Shown: piece after piece, positions 43,558 through 53,572 of the stretch
Numbering within the stretch: the first letter of the stretch is position 1
Layout of the letters: the number at the start of each line of letters is the position of its first letter
Assembly (NCBI RefSeq): GCF_003268775.1
Contig: NZ_QLSU01000037.1
Location: 32,819 to 96,818 of the forward strand
Origin: Paraburkholderia unamae
Lineage (GTDB): Bacteria > Pseudomonadota > Gammaproteobacteria > Burkholderiales > Burkholderiaceae
Reading direction: 5' to 3'
Length of the DNA stretch: 64,000 nt
The notes under the pieces: model-generated
The model's database searches: none
Told to the model about the DNA's origin: nothing
The model's input: only the letters and a program-made list of their open reading frames with translations
Translations under genes and position numbers: made by a program

Positions 43558-44832
43558 ATGTCCTCTAATCGCTCGACAGTTTTCGGTAGCTGGGCCCGCA
43601 CAACGGCGGTGGTTGCGGCTATTGCGGTCGTTGCCGCAACGGCGTTCACGAGCACGGCCGCCGACGCCGGTACGCTCAACGTCAACGTTTCGGCGCGCGC
43701 CAACCAGCGCTCCACATGGCAGGACGCCTTCGACCAGTTCAAGAAGGCCAATCCCGACGTCGACCTCAAGGTCTCCTATATCACCGAGGAAGCCTACAAG
43801 GTGCAGATGGGCGGCTGGCTCGCCACCGACCCGCCCGACGTGGTGTCGTGGCATGACGGCGAGCGCATGGCGTACTACGCCGAGCGCGGCCTGCTCGAAG
43901 ACCTTTCGGCCGACTGGGCGAAGAACGGCTGGAACGAGCAGTACGCGGCCGTCAAGAGCGCGTCCACGTGGAACGGCAAGCAGTACGCCGCGCCGCTGGG
44001 CTATGACGCTTATGGCTTCTTCTACCGCAAGGACCTGTTCGAGAAGGCGGGCATCAAGTCGGAGCCCAAGACCTGGGACGAACTGCTCGCCTCCTGCAAG
44101 AAGCTCAACGCCATCGGCGTGCAGCCCATTGCCGTCGCCGCGCGAGATAGCTGGACGCTGGCCGCGTGGTTCGACTATCTGGACCTGCGCATCAACGGCA
44201 ACGAGTTTCATCAGCAGTTGATGGCCGGTCAGATTCCCTATACCGACCCGCGCGTGAAGAAGGTGTACACGACGTGGAAGGCGCTGATGGACAACCACTG
44301 CTTCATGGAGAATGCGCTGTCCTACGACGTCGATTCGATCGCGCCCGTGCTCGTGAACGGCAAGGCCGCGATGATGCTGATGGGCACGTTCTTTTCGGCC
44401 AGCTTCCCGGCGAACATGAAGCAGAACGTGGGCTTCTTCCGTTTCCCGATCATCGATCCGGCCGTGCCGACGGCCGAGGACGGCCCGGTGAACGTGCTGC
44501 TGATTCCCGCGAAGGCCAAAAACAAGGCCGACGCGCGCCGCCTGCTCGCCTTCATGGAAACGCCGAAGATCAACGCCGAACTCGCACAAGGCTGGGGCCA
44601 ACTGCCTTCGAACAACAAGGCCGCCGAGCCTGACGATCCCATCTCCAAGGTTGGCTTCCAGACGCTCGCGAGCACGCGTGGGGGCATTGCGCAGTTCTAC
44701 GACCGCGACATGCAAAAGGAAATGGCCGACGAAGGCATGAAGGCCATGCAGCAGTTCTACAGCGATCCGTCGCAGATCGACGCGCTGCTCGCGCGCCTCG
44801 AAACGACGCGTCAACGCATCTACCACAAGTAA
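43558..44832 (+). CDS. CUT1 sugar ABC transporter substrate-binding protein
   Basis: A 424-residue family-1 extracellular binding protein. A signal peptide (about 1-37, ending in ADAG) is followed by LNVNVSARANQRSTWQDAFD, the aromatic-rich region SWHDGERMAYYAERGLLEDL and YDAYGFFYRKDLFEKAGI. It should bind an oligosaccharide or glycoside in the periplasm. The GH42 gene in the operon suggests a galactose-containing sugar. CAGGAGAC precedes ATG 43558. Confidence 0.92.
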   Translation: MSSNRSTVFGSWARTTAVVAAIAVVAATAFTSTAADAGTLNVNVSARANQRSTWQDAFDQFKKANPDVDLKVSYITEEAYKVQMGGWLATDPPDVVSWHDGERMAYYAERGLLEDLSADWAKNGWNEQYAAVKSASTWNGKQYAAPLGYDAYGFFYRKDLFEKAGIKSEPKTWDELLASCKKLNAIGVQPIAVAARDSWTLAAWFDYLDLRINGNEFHQQLMAGQIPYTDPRVKKVYTTWKALMDNHCFMENALSYDVDSIAPVLVNGKAAMMLMGTFFSASFPANMKQNVGFFRFPIIDPAVPTAEDGPVNVLLIPAKAKNKADARRLLAFMETPKINAELAQGWGQLPSNNKAAEPDDPISKVGFQTLASTRGGIAQFYDRDMQKEMADEGMKAMQQFYSDPSQIDALLARLETTRQRIYHK

Positions 44833-44899
44833 AGCCGTGGCGCGGCGGGCGCATTGCGCCGCCCGTCGCGCCTCGTTCGAACACCGGCGAGGCTACTCC

Positions 44900-45805
44900 A
44901 TGTCCGATACCCTGGCGCGCCCCATCGGGGCCGCGCGGCAGCGTCGCGCCTCCAGCGTGCGACGGCAGCAGAATCGCGCCGCGCTTTTCTTCCTGCTGCC
45001 GGGCTGCACGCTCTTTGCACTGTGCGTGGTCTACCCGATCTTCAGCAGCATTACGCTGAGCTTCTATAACTGGGACGGCATGACCGCGAAGACGTTCGTC
45101 GGTCTCGCCAACTATGTCGAGCTGTTTCACACCGACACGTTCTACACGGCGCTCAAGAACAACCTGCTGTGGCTCGTGCTGTTCCTGCTCGCGCCGCCGC
45201 TCGGGCTCGCGTTCGCGCTGTATCTGAACCAGCACGTGCGTGGCATCCGCATGGTGAAGTCGCTGTTCTTCGCACCGTTCGTGCTTTCGGGCGTGGTGGT
45301 CGGTCTCGTGTTTTCGTGGTTCTATGATCCGACCTTCGGGCTCCTGAAGATGATTGTCGGCCACGGCATACCCGTGCTCGGAGACCCCAAGCTTGTGACC
45401 TACGGCATCATCTTTGCCGCGCTCTGGCCGCAAACGCCGTTCTGCATGGTGCTTTATCTCACGGGGCTCACGGCCATCAACCCCGAGATCGTCGAGGCCG
45501 CGCGCATGGAAGGCGCGAAGGGCTGGCGGCTGTTCTGGCACGTCGTGCTGCCGCAACTTCGCCCGGCCACGTTCATGGCCATCGTGCTCACGGTGATCGG
45601 CGCGCTGCGCAGCTTCGACCTGATCGCCGTGATGAGCGGTGGCGGCCCGTTCGACAGCTCAACCGTGCTTGCGTATTTCATGTACGACCAGGCGATCAAA
45701 TACTACCGCGAAGGCTATTCCGCATCGATTGCCGTCGTGCTGTTCGCCATCATGCTCGTTTATATCGTGTTCCATCTGCGCCGCATGCTGCGCGAAGAAC
45801 GCTGA
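44900..45805 (+). CDS. CUT1 sugar ABC transporter permease 1 (MalF type)
   Basis: A 301-residue permease with six helices. The N-terminus is basic, then LFFLLPGCTLFALCVVYPIF and the EAA loop EAARMEGAKGWRLFWHVVLP, which contacts the ATPase. It pairs with permease 2 to make the channel. ATG 44900 is eight bases from GAGG; the in-frame GTG at 44837 is too close to the stop of the previous gene and adds an Arg-rich stretch. Confidence 0.92.
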   Translation: MSDTLARPIGAARQRRASSVRRQQNRAALFFLLPGCTLFALCVVYPIFSSITLSFYNWDGMTAKTFVGLANYVELFHTDTFYTALKNNLLWLVLFLLAPPLGLAFALYLNQHVRGIRMVKSLFFAPFVLSGVVVGLVFSWFYDPTFGLLKMIVGHGIPVLGDPKLVTYGIIFAALWPQTPFCMVLYLTGLTAINPEIVEAARMEGAKGWRLFWHVVLPQLRPATFMAIVLTVIGALRSFDLIAVMSGGGPFDSSTVLAYFMYDQAIKYYREGYSASIAVVLFAIMLVYIVFHLRRMLREER

Positions 45806-45837
45806 TCTTCTCGCTGATTTTCACGGAGTCGCCGCTC

Positions 45838-46689
45838 ATGTATCCGCTTCCCGTCGATCGCTGGAAACCCGCGAATCGCGTGCTCTACAAGATCTCCTTG
45901 CCCCTCGCGCTCGTTATCTGGCTCTTGCCGATGCTCGCGGTGCTCGTCACCTCCATCCGTTCGACCGACGAATTGCAGCAGGGCGATTACTGGGGCTGGC
46001 CGAGGCACTTCGCGCTGCTGGAGAACTACGGCGCGGCGCTCACGCAAACGCCCATGCTCCATTACTTCGCGAACAGCGTGCTGATCACCGTGCCTTCGGT
46101 AATCGGCGCCATCGCGCTCGCTTCGATGGCGGGCTTCGCGCTCTCCACCTATCGCTTTCGCGGCAATACGGCCGTGTTGTTCGCGTTCGTCGCGGGCAAT
46201 TTCGTGCCGATCCAGATTCTCATGATTCCGGTGAGAGACATGGCGCTGCGCTTTGGGCTCTACAACACGGTGTGGGCGCTCATCATCTTTCACGTGTCGT
46301 TTCAGGCCGGTTTTTGCACGCTGTTCCTGCGCAACTTCATCAAGCAGTTGCCGTTCGAGTTGATCGAGGCGGCGCGCGTGGAGGGCGCGAGCGAGTGGGC
46401 CATCTACTGGCGCATCGTGCTGCCGCTCGTGCGGCCCGCGCTTGCCGCGCTCGGCATTCTCGTATTCACGTTCGTGTGGAACGACTACTTCTGGGCGCTG
46501 TGCCTCACGCAAGGCGACGACGCCGCGCCGATCACCGTGGGCGTGGCCGCGCTCAAAGGGCAGTGGACCACGGCGTGGAATCTCGTGGCGGCGGGCTCCG
46601 TGCTCGCGGCGCTGCCTTCGGTGCTGATGTTCTTCGCCATGCAGAAACATTTTGTCGCGGGGCTCACCTTCGGCGCCAGCAAGGGATGA
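45838..46689 (+). CDS. CUT1 sugar ABC transporter permease 2 (MalG type)
   Basis: A 283-residue permease with six helices, FVPIQILMIPVRDMALRFGL and the EAA loop EAARVEGASEWAIYWRIVLP. It forms the membrane channel with permease 1. ACGGAG precedes ATG 45838. It ends 76 bases before the beta-galactosidase start, and the operon reads on. Confidence 0.93.
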   Translation: MYPLPVDRWKPANRVLYKISLPLALVIWLLPMLAVLVTSIRSTDELQQGDYWGWPRHFALLENYGAALTQTPMLHYFANSVLITVPSVIGAIALASMAGFALSTYRFRGNTAVLFAFVAGNFVPIQILMIPVRDMALRFGLYNTVWALIIFHVSFQAGFCTLFLRNFIKQLPFELIEAARVEGASEWAIYWRIVLPLVRPALAALGILVFTFVWNDYFWALCLTQGDDAAPITVGVAALKGQWTTAWNLVAAGSVLAALPSVLMFFAMQKHFVAGLTFGASKG

Positions 46690-46765
46690 CCCGGCTGCGC
46701 GGCGCCGAAGGTTCTTTTTCCTCTCTTTCGTATTCCTGACGTTATTGCAAGGCGGATTGTCACTC

Positions 46766-48733
46766 ATGCAAATCGGTGTCTGCTACTACCCCGAACAATG
46801 GCCGCGCACGATGTGGGCCGACGACGCGCGGCGCATGGCCGAACTCGGCATCACGCATGTGCGCATTGGCGAATTCGCCTGGAGCCGCATGGAGCCGCGC
46901 GCGGGCGTGTACACGTGGGACTGGCTCGACGACGCGATCGAAACGCTCGCGGCGCGCGGGCTCAAGGTCGTGCTCGGCACACCGACGGCCGCGCCGCCGC
47001 GCTGGCTCGTGGATGCGATTCCCGACATGCTGGCCATGCGTGCGGACGGCACGCGCTGGAATTACGGTTCGCGCCGCCATTACGACATCGCGAGCGAAGC
47101 GTATCGCGCGCATTGCGTGCGCATTACCGAGGCGATGGCGCAGCGCTATGGCGCGCATCCCGCCGTGGTCGCATGGCAAACCGACAACGAACTGGGCTGC
47201 CACGACACCGTGCCGAGCTGGTCGCCCGCCGCGCAGCAGCGCTTCCAGGTCTGGCTCGCCGAGCGCTACGGCACGATCGAAGCGCTGAACGAGGCTTGGG
47301 GCAACGTGTTCTGGAGCATGGAATATCCCTCGTTCGAGGCGGTCGGGCTGCCGCTGCGCACGCCCACCGACGCGAACCCCGCGCATCACCTGGATTTTCG
47401 CCGCTACATGTCCGACGAAGTGGCGAGCTTTCATCGCGAGCAGGCGGACGTGCTGCGACGCCACGCGCCGAAAGCGGACATCCTGCACAACTTCATGGGC
47501 TTTTTCACGACCTTCGATCACTACCGGTTTGCGGCCGACAAGGCGATCGACGTGGCGACATGGGACAGTTATCCGATCGCCCGCACCGAAGTGATCGGCT
47601 TGCCGGAGGCGCAGAAGGCCCGCTATGCGCGCACGGCGCACCCCGATGTGTCGGCGTTCGATCACGACCGCTACCGGGCGATCGGCGGCGGACGCTTCTG
47701 GGTCATGGAGCAGCAGGCGGGGCCGGTGAACTGGGCGCCGTTCAATCCGGTGCCGGCGCCGGGCATGGTGCGCTTGTGGGCCTACGAGGCGTTTGCGCAT
47801 GGGGCCGAGCTCGTGTCGTATTTCCGCTGGCGTCAGTGCCCCTATGCGCAGGAGCAGATGCATTCGGGCCTCAATCTGCCGAATAACGAGCTTTCGCCGG
47901 GCGGTCGCGAAGTGGAGCAGGCCGCGCGCGAGATCGCCGGGAGCGCCGCGCTACGCAACCTCGCGCCGGCGGGGCGCGCAAACGTGGCGCTCGTGTTCGA
48001 CTACGAGACGCAGTGGATGTTCGAGATCCAGCGCCACGGCGCGAGCTTCGATTATCAGACGCTCGCATTCGACTACTACAGTGCGCTGCGCGAGCACGGG
48101 CTCGATGTCGATATCGTTTCGCGCCATGCGGATCTGTCCGCGTATCGGCTCGTGGTCGTGCCGTCGCTCGCCGTGATCGACGACGCCTTCGTCGCTCAAA
48201 TCGAACGCAACGAAGGGCAATGGCTGTTCGGGCCGCGCAGCGGATCGAAAACGGAGCATTTCGCGATTCCCGGCGACTTGCCGCCCGGCGCGTTGCAGCG
48301 CGTGCTGCCGTTGCAGGTGCTCGAAGCCGAGTCGTTGCGACCCACGCTCGCGCCGACGGTTGCGATCAACGGCGTGCAGGGCGCGGCGCAGCATTGGCGC
48401 GATCACGTGCGCGCCAATGGCGCCACGCGCGTGGAAGCGCAGTTCGATGACGGCTGGCCCGCTCTGCTGGCGCACGGCCGCGTGCGTTACGCCGCGGCAT
48501 GGCTATCGCATGAACTGCATCTGGCCATGCTCGGCGACGCGGCGCGTGCGGCGGGACTCAAAACGCAGCGCTTGCCCGAGGGGTTGCGCCTGAGCCGTCG
48601 CGGCGGACTGTGCTTTGCGTTCAACTTCGGCGAGCAACACGCCCACGCGCCCGCGCCGGAAGGGGTGGATTTCGTGCTGGGCCAGCGCGAACTGGCCAGA
48701 GGCGAGGTTTGCGCGTGGCGCGAGAGCGCGTAG
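46766..48733 (+). CDS. GH42 beta-galactosidase
   Basis: A 655-residue glycoside hydrolase of family 42. The N-terminal (beta/alpha)8 barrel opens with GVCYYPEQWP and IGEFAWSRMEP. The acid/base is Glu142 in TDNELG and the nucleophile Glu315 in VMEQQAGPVNW. A trimerisation domain (about 390-590; YFRWRQCPYAQEQMHSGLN leads into it) and a small C-terminal domain follow. With no signal peptide it is cytoplasmic and should hydrolyse galactosides brought in by the ABC transporter encoded upstream. The ATG 46766 start fits family N-termini. Confidence 0.93.
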   Translation: MQIGVCYYPEQWPRTMWADDARRMAELGITHVRIGEFAWSRMEPRAGVYTWDWLDDAIETLAARGLKVVLGTPTAAPPRWLVDAIPDMLAMRADGTRWNYGSRRHYDIASEAYRAHCVRITEAMAQRYGAHPAVVAWQTDNELGCHDTVPSWSPAAQQRFQVWLAERYGTIEALNEAWGNVFWSMEYPSFEAVGLPLRTPTDANPAHHLDFRRYMSDEVASFHREQADVLRRHAPKADILHNFMGFFTTFDHYRFAADKAIDVATWDSYPIARTEVIGLPEAQKARYARTAHPDVSAFDHDRYRAIGGGRFWVMEQQAGPVNWAPFNPVPAPGMVRLWAYEAFAHGAELVSYFRWRQCPYAQEQMHSGLNLPNNELSPGGREVEQAAREIAGSAALRNLAPAGRANVALVFDYETQWMFEIQRHGASFDYQTLAFDYYSALREHGLDVDIVSRHADLSAYRLVVVPSLAVIDDAFVAQIERNEGQWLFGPRSGSKTEHFAIPGDLPPGALQRVLPLQVLEAESLRPTLAPTVAINGVQGAAQHWRDHVRANGATRVEAQFDDGWPALLAHGRVRYAAAWLSHELHLAMLGDAARAAGLKTQRLPEGLRLSRRGGLCFAFNFGEQHAHAPAPEGVDFVLGQRELARGEVCAWRESA

Positions 48734-48756
48734 CGGCGCGTCTTCTCGCGGCGTAG

Positions 48757-49215
48757 TCACTTCGGAATTGGCTTCTTGATCGGGTCGTGCTCGCCGGCGA
48801 TGGCGAACACGACGATCTGCGCAGGCTCCGTCGCGCTCGCGTTGCGCGCGAGGATGTGGTGCGCGCCGGGCGGCTCGTACCACGCCTCGCCCGGGCCGTA
48901 GGTGCGCGGCGGCGAGCCTTCGAGTTGCGATTCGATATGGCCGCGCGTGACGTAGGCGAAGATCGAGCCGGGATGCATGTGCGGGTCCGAAGTCTGGCCG
49001 GGCGCGAACGTCACGGTTGCGATCAGCACGTTCTTGCCCGCGGCCTCGGGCACCGCCTGTTTCAGCACGGGCTGGATCGTTTCACCTGAGGCATCGTGCG
49101 CGAGCGCGGCCTGCGCCGCCAACAGCATGACGCCCGCGCCAATCCAGGCGCGAAGCGATGGCAGGCGGCGCGGCGTCTTCTGGCGCGGGATGTGGAGGTC
49201 GTGGCGCGGCGGCAT
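48757..49215 (-). CDS. Exported cupin-domain protein
   Basis: A 152-residue protein with a signal peptide (WIGAGVMLLAAQAALA) after a basic 22-residue N-terminus, then a cupin: SDPHMHPGSIFAYVTRGHIE and YGPGEAWYEPPGAHH. Metal-binding His residues are present, so a periplasmic metal-cupin is likely. The function is unknown. It converges with the beta-galactosidase gene 24 bases away. The basic N-region hints that the true start may be later. Confidence 0.8.
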   Translation of the reverse strand: MPPRHDLHIPRQKTPRRLPSLRAWIGAGVMLLAAQAALAHDASGETIQPVLKQAVPEAAGKNVLIATVTFAPGQTSDPHMHPGSIFAYVTRGHIESQLEGSPPRTYGPGEAWYEPPGAHHILARNASATEPAQIVVFAIAGEHDPIKKPIPK

Positions 49216-49335
49216 GGTCGTTCCTTCTCGTGAGTGCGCCTTGAAGGCGCGGCGGAACCCATGTTAGGCGCGCGAGCGCCGCGCCGAAATGACCAATCCC
49301 CCGGAATTTCAGGTAGCCACCGCGGCGCGGGCGCG

Positions 49336-50433
49336 TCAGAAGATGTGCCGCATGCCGAGGCTCACGCCCACAGTCGAACCCGCCACTTCATACAGCGCGT
49401 TGTTGATCGACAGGCCCGTATCCATGTGCCCGTGATTGTTGACGTAGCCGACCTGGCCGTAAAGCGTCGTGCGCTTGGAAAGAAAGAACTGCACGCCGCT
49501 CGACGCCATGATCGAGTGATTGTTGCTGTCGTTGCCGTCGCGCGTGTACCAGACGCCAGCATCGACGTTGAGCCAGGGCATGACCATGTAGCTCAGGCCC
49601 CCGGAATACACGCTGTTGTCGAACGACTGCGAGACCTTGTAGAGCGCGTAGGAAGCCGAGATCGTGAGCGAATTCGCAAAGCGATAGCTCGCGCCGATGG
49701 TGCGCCCCACGAACTCCACCGTGCTCGGAATCGGCGTGGTCGCCGCACTGCCGCCTGCGTTGCCGCTATAGAGCGCGCCGGTCAGCGTGAAGCCCGCGAT
49801 GTGGTAGCGCAGGCTCGCCGAATACTGGCGTCCCGCCTGGAAGTCGCCCGCCGCGCCGCCCATGGCGAACATGCCCGCCGCCTGGATGCCGGCGATCTCC
49901 GGCGACGTGTAGGTGAGCGCATTGCTGTTGAAGAGGCCGGTGACATAGACGTTGTCCACGTAGCTCACGAGACCGCTGCCGAAGTACGACATGCCGCGCG
50001 GGTCTGTCTGGTAGAGCGAGAGGAAAAACGGTGAGTACTGCAAACCGGCCTTGACCGTACCGTAAGGGCTTTCCATGCCCACCCACGCCTGGCGGCCGAA
50101 GAAGTTGCCGTTGGAGTTGTTGAACTTGCCGTTGGCCATGCTGATGCCGCTTTCGAGCGCGAACATCGCGTGCAGGCCGCCGCCCAGATCCTCGGTGCCG
50201 CGCATGCCGAAGTTCGATCCCGTCATGCCGCTGTCCGTGAAGGAAAACTGATGACCGGCGTTCTGGCCGGTCTGCATGTTCATCGTGTGGCTCGTATAGA
50301 GGAGGGAACCGTCCACGATGCCGTACAGGGTGACGCTGCTCTGCGCGCTCGCGACACCCGCCGCGCCCATCAAGCCAGCCGCCGCGAGGCAGCGAGCCAG
50401 CCGTTTCATGCCCAGGTTGTCGCGTTGTAACAT
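49336..50433 (-). CDS. Gram-negative general porin (Burkholderia type)
   Basis: A 365-residue porin of the OmpC/Neisseria-type branch common in Burkholderiales. The signal peptide ends in GVASAQ, then SSVTLYGIVDGSLLYTS, SNFGMRGTEDLGGGLHAMFA, FFGRQAWVGMESPYGTVKAG and the C-terminal aromatic RHIF. A 16-strand trimeric barrel in the outer membrane is expected. AAGGA lies seven bases before ATG 50433, which favours it over ATG 50409. Confidence 0.92.
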   Translation of the reverse strand: MLQRDNLGMKRLARCLAAAGLMGAAGVASAQSSVTLYGIVDGSLLYTSHTMNMQTGQNAGHQFSFTDSGMTGSNFGMRGTEDLGGGLHAMFALESGISMANGKFNNSNGNFFGRQAWVGMESPYGTVKAGLQYSPFFLSLYQTDPRGMSYFGSGLVSYVDNVYVTGLFNSNALTYTSPEIAGIQAAGMFAMGGAAGDFQAGRQYSASLRYHIAGFTLTGALYSGNAGGSAATTPIPSTVEFVGRTIGASYRFANSLTISASYALYKVSQSFDNSVYSGGLSYMVMPWLNVDAGVWYTRDGNDSNNHSIMASSGVQFFLSKRTTLYGQVGYVNNHGHMDTGLSINNALYEVAGSTVGVSLGMRHIF

Positions 50434-50841
50434 TTCGTCATCCTTAACGTTTTCTTTGGGTTGAGGTGGATAGTGAAAGTACGTTAGACGTGCGTGCTGC
50501 CGCTTCAGGCAATAAGGGGCCGAGGCTCGCTCAGGAGCCGCGTATTTCAGGCACTGGAGGTATGGCGTTCAGGCGCGGCGTGCGCGCCGGGCGGGGCCCG
50601 CGCGGGGGCGCAGGAGCGTTGGCGAGCGCGGGGTCATCGTGGGCCTGCAAGGCATGAGCCGGATTGAATGCGCGTTCACCGATCGCTTCTCCACTGACGA
50701 GGGGTGTGCAACGTTGAAGGACTGCTACGTTCGATGGAGGGTATTTTGGTACGACCGTGCGGAATCTGTCATCCTGGGAGAAACGATCACATTCGCGCAT
50801 CGATGCCATGCGTGCGCCGCATGGACGCAAGCGCGCGGCAT
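50434..50841. other. Intergenic region upstream of the porin gene
   Basis: 408 bases between the porin start and the stop of the NlpC/P60 gene, both on the minus strand. The porin promoter must lie in it. I see no clear gene, terminator or repeat; short open frames here lack ribosome-binding sites. Confidence 0.5.
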
Positions 50842-52332
50842 TCAGCCAGCCGGATTCTCTTCGTCCTGCGACGGCGCGCTGCCCGCGGGCGTGCCCAGTA
50901 TGCTGACCTGGAAGGTCGGCGTGCCCGCGAGCGATTCGAGGCTCGGGTCTTCGGGGTAACTCAGGAGCAGGGGCAGGATGACCGAGCCGCCAATCACGGC
51001 GCGGCGGCTGTTGTCGGCCGGGCGCAGGCCCCACACGTCCTGGTAGACGAGCGGCACGGTCTTGCCGTCGCGCTCGGCGACGCCCAGGTAGAGCATGACG
51101 TGGCCGCCTATATAGATGAGCGTGCGCATGGGCGCGCCGTGCTGCACGAGCCAGTCGAGCCGCTCGGCCGGGGTGGACGCCGAGAGGTCGGTCATGACGC
51201 CCGCGCTCATCTGCGTGGACGAATGGCGCGGCAGCCACACGCCGAACGCCGTGAAAATGCTTTGCAGTTCGGCCGAGCAGTCGTTGTCGAAGTTCGTATT
51301 GCCCCAGCCGTAGGGGCGTCCGATCAGCGCTTTCATCAACTGTGCGAGATGGCGCGGCGTGGCGGTGAGCGGCGCGGGCACGATCGTGTCCGCATCGAGC
51401 GGCGCGGTGCGTATTGTGGCGCGGCCGTCCACGTCGCGCACCGGCAGCACGACTTCGCGCGGCCCGCGCAAAGGCAGCAGCGTGCCGGCCGGCGCGTCGA
51501 AGCGGAACACGCCGCCGCGGTCGCGCAGCGCGGCGGACGCCACGACCACGACGCCCAGCGACTGCTTCGCCGCCGCACGCCAGGCGGCGACGAATGCGTC
51601 GTCCACGCTCGCCACGCCGTCGCTGCGCACCCAGCCCTGCACATCGGGCGTTTGCACGTAGCGCCACGCGCCGTCCGCGCTCGTGCCGAGCACATAAAGC
51701 GGCGTGCCGGGCCGCACCGCGCTCACCTGGAGGTTGTCGAAGGGGTAACCCTCGCCCGCAATACGATGCGAGTAGAACGACGGGTCGATGGTGGGCAATT
51801 CGCGCACGAGCAGCGGCGTCGTTGCAATCGCGCGGCGCGTGGCGTCATAGGCGTTGGCCTGTTCGAACTGGTTGACGTTGGCGTTGCGCTCGATGGCGTC
51901 GATCCATGCCTTCGTGTGCGGCCGGAAATTCATGCCATAGCCGACGCGGCGTGGCGGCTTGCCGGTGTTGTCGAAGAGGGCGAGGCGGCGAGTTTGCAGC
52001 GCGGCGATGTCGCTGCCACCGTCCCGATACACATGCTGCTCGATAAACGCGCGATTCCACGGCGAGGGATCATGCGGACCCGCACCGAAATAGCGTGCGA
52101 AGAGGGCGTCGAATTGCGCGCGCTGGACTTCAGGGGAAAGGAAGGGCGTGTCGTAGGCCGCGCCGGCCGGATCGATCCAGCGATCGACGTTCTGGTCGTA
52201 GTGCTCGATCGGGAACAGCGCGACCGTGTCGGGCGGCAGCGCGTTTGCCGCTTGCGTGTGCGAGGCCGGACCGGTTGCGCAACCCGGCAGCACGCACGCG
52301 GCGACGATGGTCAGCGCGGCCAGCGTGCGCAT
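50842..52332 (-). CDS. NlpC/P60-type peptidoglycan hydrolase lipoprotein with SH3 domains
   Basis: A 496-residue exported lipoprotein: signal MRTLAALTIVAACVLPGC, a helical N-terminal stabilising domain, SH3-like modules (about 165-330; GTPLYVLGTSADGAWRYVQT, VQGWVRSDGV), and a C-terminal NlpC/P60 domain with Cys in NTNFDNDCSAELQ and His in IGGHVMLYLG. It should cut peptide bridges of murein in the periplasm. The usual DCSG is DCSA. ATG 52332 gives a compact signal peptide; ATG 52395 would add a 21-residue basic extension. Confidence 0.85.
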   Translation of the reverse strand: MRTLAALTIVAACVLPGCATGPASHTQAANALPPDTVALFPIEHYDQNVDRWIDPAGAAYDTPFLSPEVQRAQFDALFARYFGAGPHDPSPWNRAFIEQHVYRDGGSDIAALQTRRLALFDNTGKPPRRVGYGMNFRPHTKAWIDAIERNANVNQFEQANAYDATRRAIATTPLLVRELPTIDPSFYSHRIAGEGYPFDNLQVSAVRPGTPLYVLGTSADGAWRYVQTPDVQGWVRSDGVASVDDAFVAAWRAAAKQSLGVVVVASAALRDRGGVFRFDAPAGTLLPLRGPREVVLPVRDVDGRATIRTAPLDADTIVPAPLTATPRHLAQLMKALIGRPYGWGNTNFDNDCSAELQSIFTAFGVWLPRHSSTQMSAGVMTDLSASTPAERLDWLVQHGAPMRTLIYIGGHVMLYLGVAERDGKTVPLVYQDVWGLRPADNSRRAVIGGSVILPLLLSYPEDPSLESLAGTPTFQVSILGTPAGSAPSQDEENPAG

Positions 52333-52489
52333 GCGGGCGCGCGGAGCCCGTGTGGAAACCGGAAGGCGAGCGAAAGAATCGAGGGCGGGGCGCATGAACG
52401 AGGGTGCGGAGCGACAACCCGTGGATCATACAGGAGCCACCGCCCGCGCCGGTTGCGCCAACGCCCGGTCCTGGCGCGAAGCTGCGCGC

Positions 52490-53560
52490 TTATTGCTCGA
52501 TCTGCCGGTTCCAGCGCGAGTCCCATTGCGCGCGGTGCTCGTTGATCACGTCCCAGTCCACCACCGTCACCTTCTTCACGAGCTGGTCGAGGTTGCCGAG
52601 GCTCTTTTGCATGTCCGGCGGCATGGTCGCGTTCTGGTTGGTCGGGATCTGCTTGCCCGCTGCCGCCGCCTTGCTTTGCGCAGGCGCCGAGAGGAAGAAT
52701 TGCGCGAGCTTTTGCGCGAGCTGCGGGTCGGGGTTGTTCTTCACGACGCACAGGTCGACGAGCAGCAGCACGGCGCCTTCCTTCGGGTTCGCATAGGCCA
52801 CGGGCAGGCCCTTGTCCTTCAGGTCGCCAACGGCCGTGGGCGTGAGCGGGAAGAGGCCGGCCTCACCGGTCTGGATCATCTCCGAAAGCTTGGCCGAGTT
52901 CGGAATATATTCGACCACGTTCGGGCCCACCGTGCTGCCCCACTTCGTGAAGCCGGGCTCGACGTTGGTCTCGCTGCCGCCCATCAGGCGGTTGATGGCG
53001 AGAAAGCCGTGCAGGCCGAAGGTGCTGCTGGAGGCCGACTGGAACACCACCTTGCCCTTGTACTTGGGATTGGCGAAGTCGAGCCACGAGGTGGGCGGCG
53101 CCCAGCCTTTTTCGGCGAACACCTTGGTGTTGTAGCCAATGCCGGTCATGCCGAGCTGCACGCCCGCGCCCATGTCACCCTTCATGCGGGCGAACGGGTA
53201 AAGCTCCTTGAGCACCGGCGAATCGTCGAGCTTCTCGCACACCCCCATGCTCACCGCGCGAGCCATTACGCCGTCGTCGAGGAAGGCCACGTGGATCTGC
53301 GGGCTGTTGCGGTTGGCGAGCAGCTTCGCGAGCACGTCGGAGGAGGTGCCGGGCACGACCACCACCTTCACGTTGTTGGCCTTTTCGAAGTCGGGCAGGA
53401 CCTGGCTCGTATAGGCCTTCTCCATCGGGCCGCCGTTCATGCCGACATAGATCGTTTTCGTTTGCGACCAGGCGGCAGTCGAGCAGCCGAAAGCGACGAG
53501 TGCAGCCAGCGAGGCGAGTGTGCGTGTGCTTTTGCGTGTGCTTGTGCGTGTGATTCTCAT
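52490..53560 (-). CDS. Polyamine/opine-type ABC transporter substrate-binding protein
   Basis: A 356-residue periplasmic protein of the PotD/iron-type class (family 1/6 binding proteins). The signal peptide (ending in AAWSQ) is followed by KTIYVGMNGGPMEKAYTSQV, VPGTSSDVLAKLLAN, GMTGIGYNTKVF and PKYKGKVVF. It is the last gene of the seven-gene amine operon and should feed the two PotB/PotC-type permeases. Cationic amino acids, opines or polyamines are the possible ligands. Confidence 0.88.
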   Translation of the reverse strand: MRITRTSTRKSTRTLASLAALVAFGCSTAAWSQTKTIYVGMNGGPMEKAYTSQVLPDFEKANNVKVVVVPGTSSDVLAKLLANRNSPQIHVAFLDDGVMARAVSMGVCEKLDDSPVLKELYPFARMKGDMGAGVQLGMTGIGYNTKVFAEKGWAPPTSWLDFANPKYKGKVVFQSASSSTFGLHGFLAINRLMGGSETNVEPGFTKWGSTVGPNVVEYIPNSAKLSEMIQTGEAGLFPLTPTAVGDLKDKGLPVAYANPKEGAVLLLVDLCVVKNNPDPQLAQKLAQFFLSAPAQSKAAAAGKQIPTNQNATMPPDMQKSLGNLDQLVKKVTVVDWDVINEHRAQWDSRWNRQIEQ

Positions 53561-53572
53561 CGTGGGGACTCC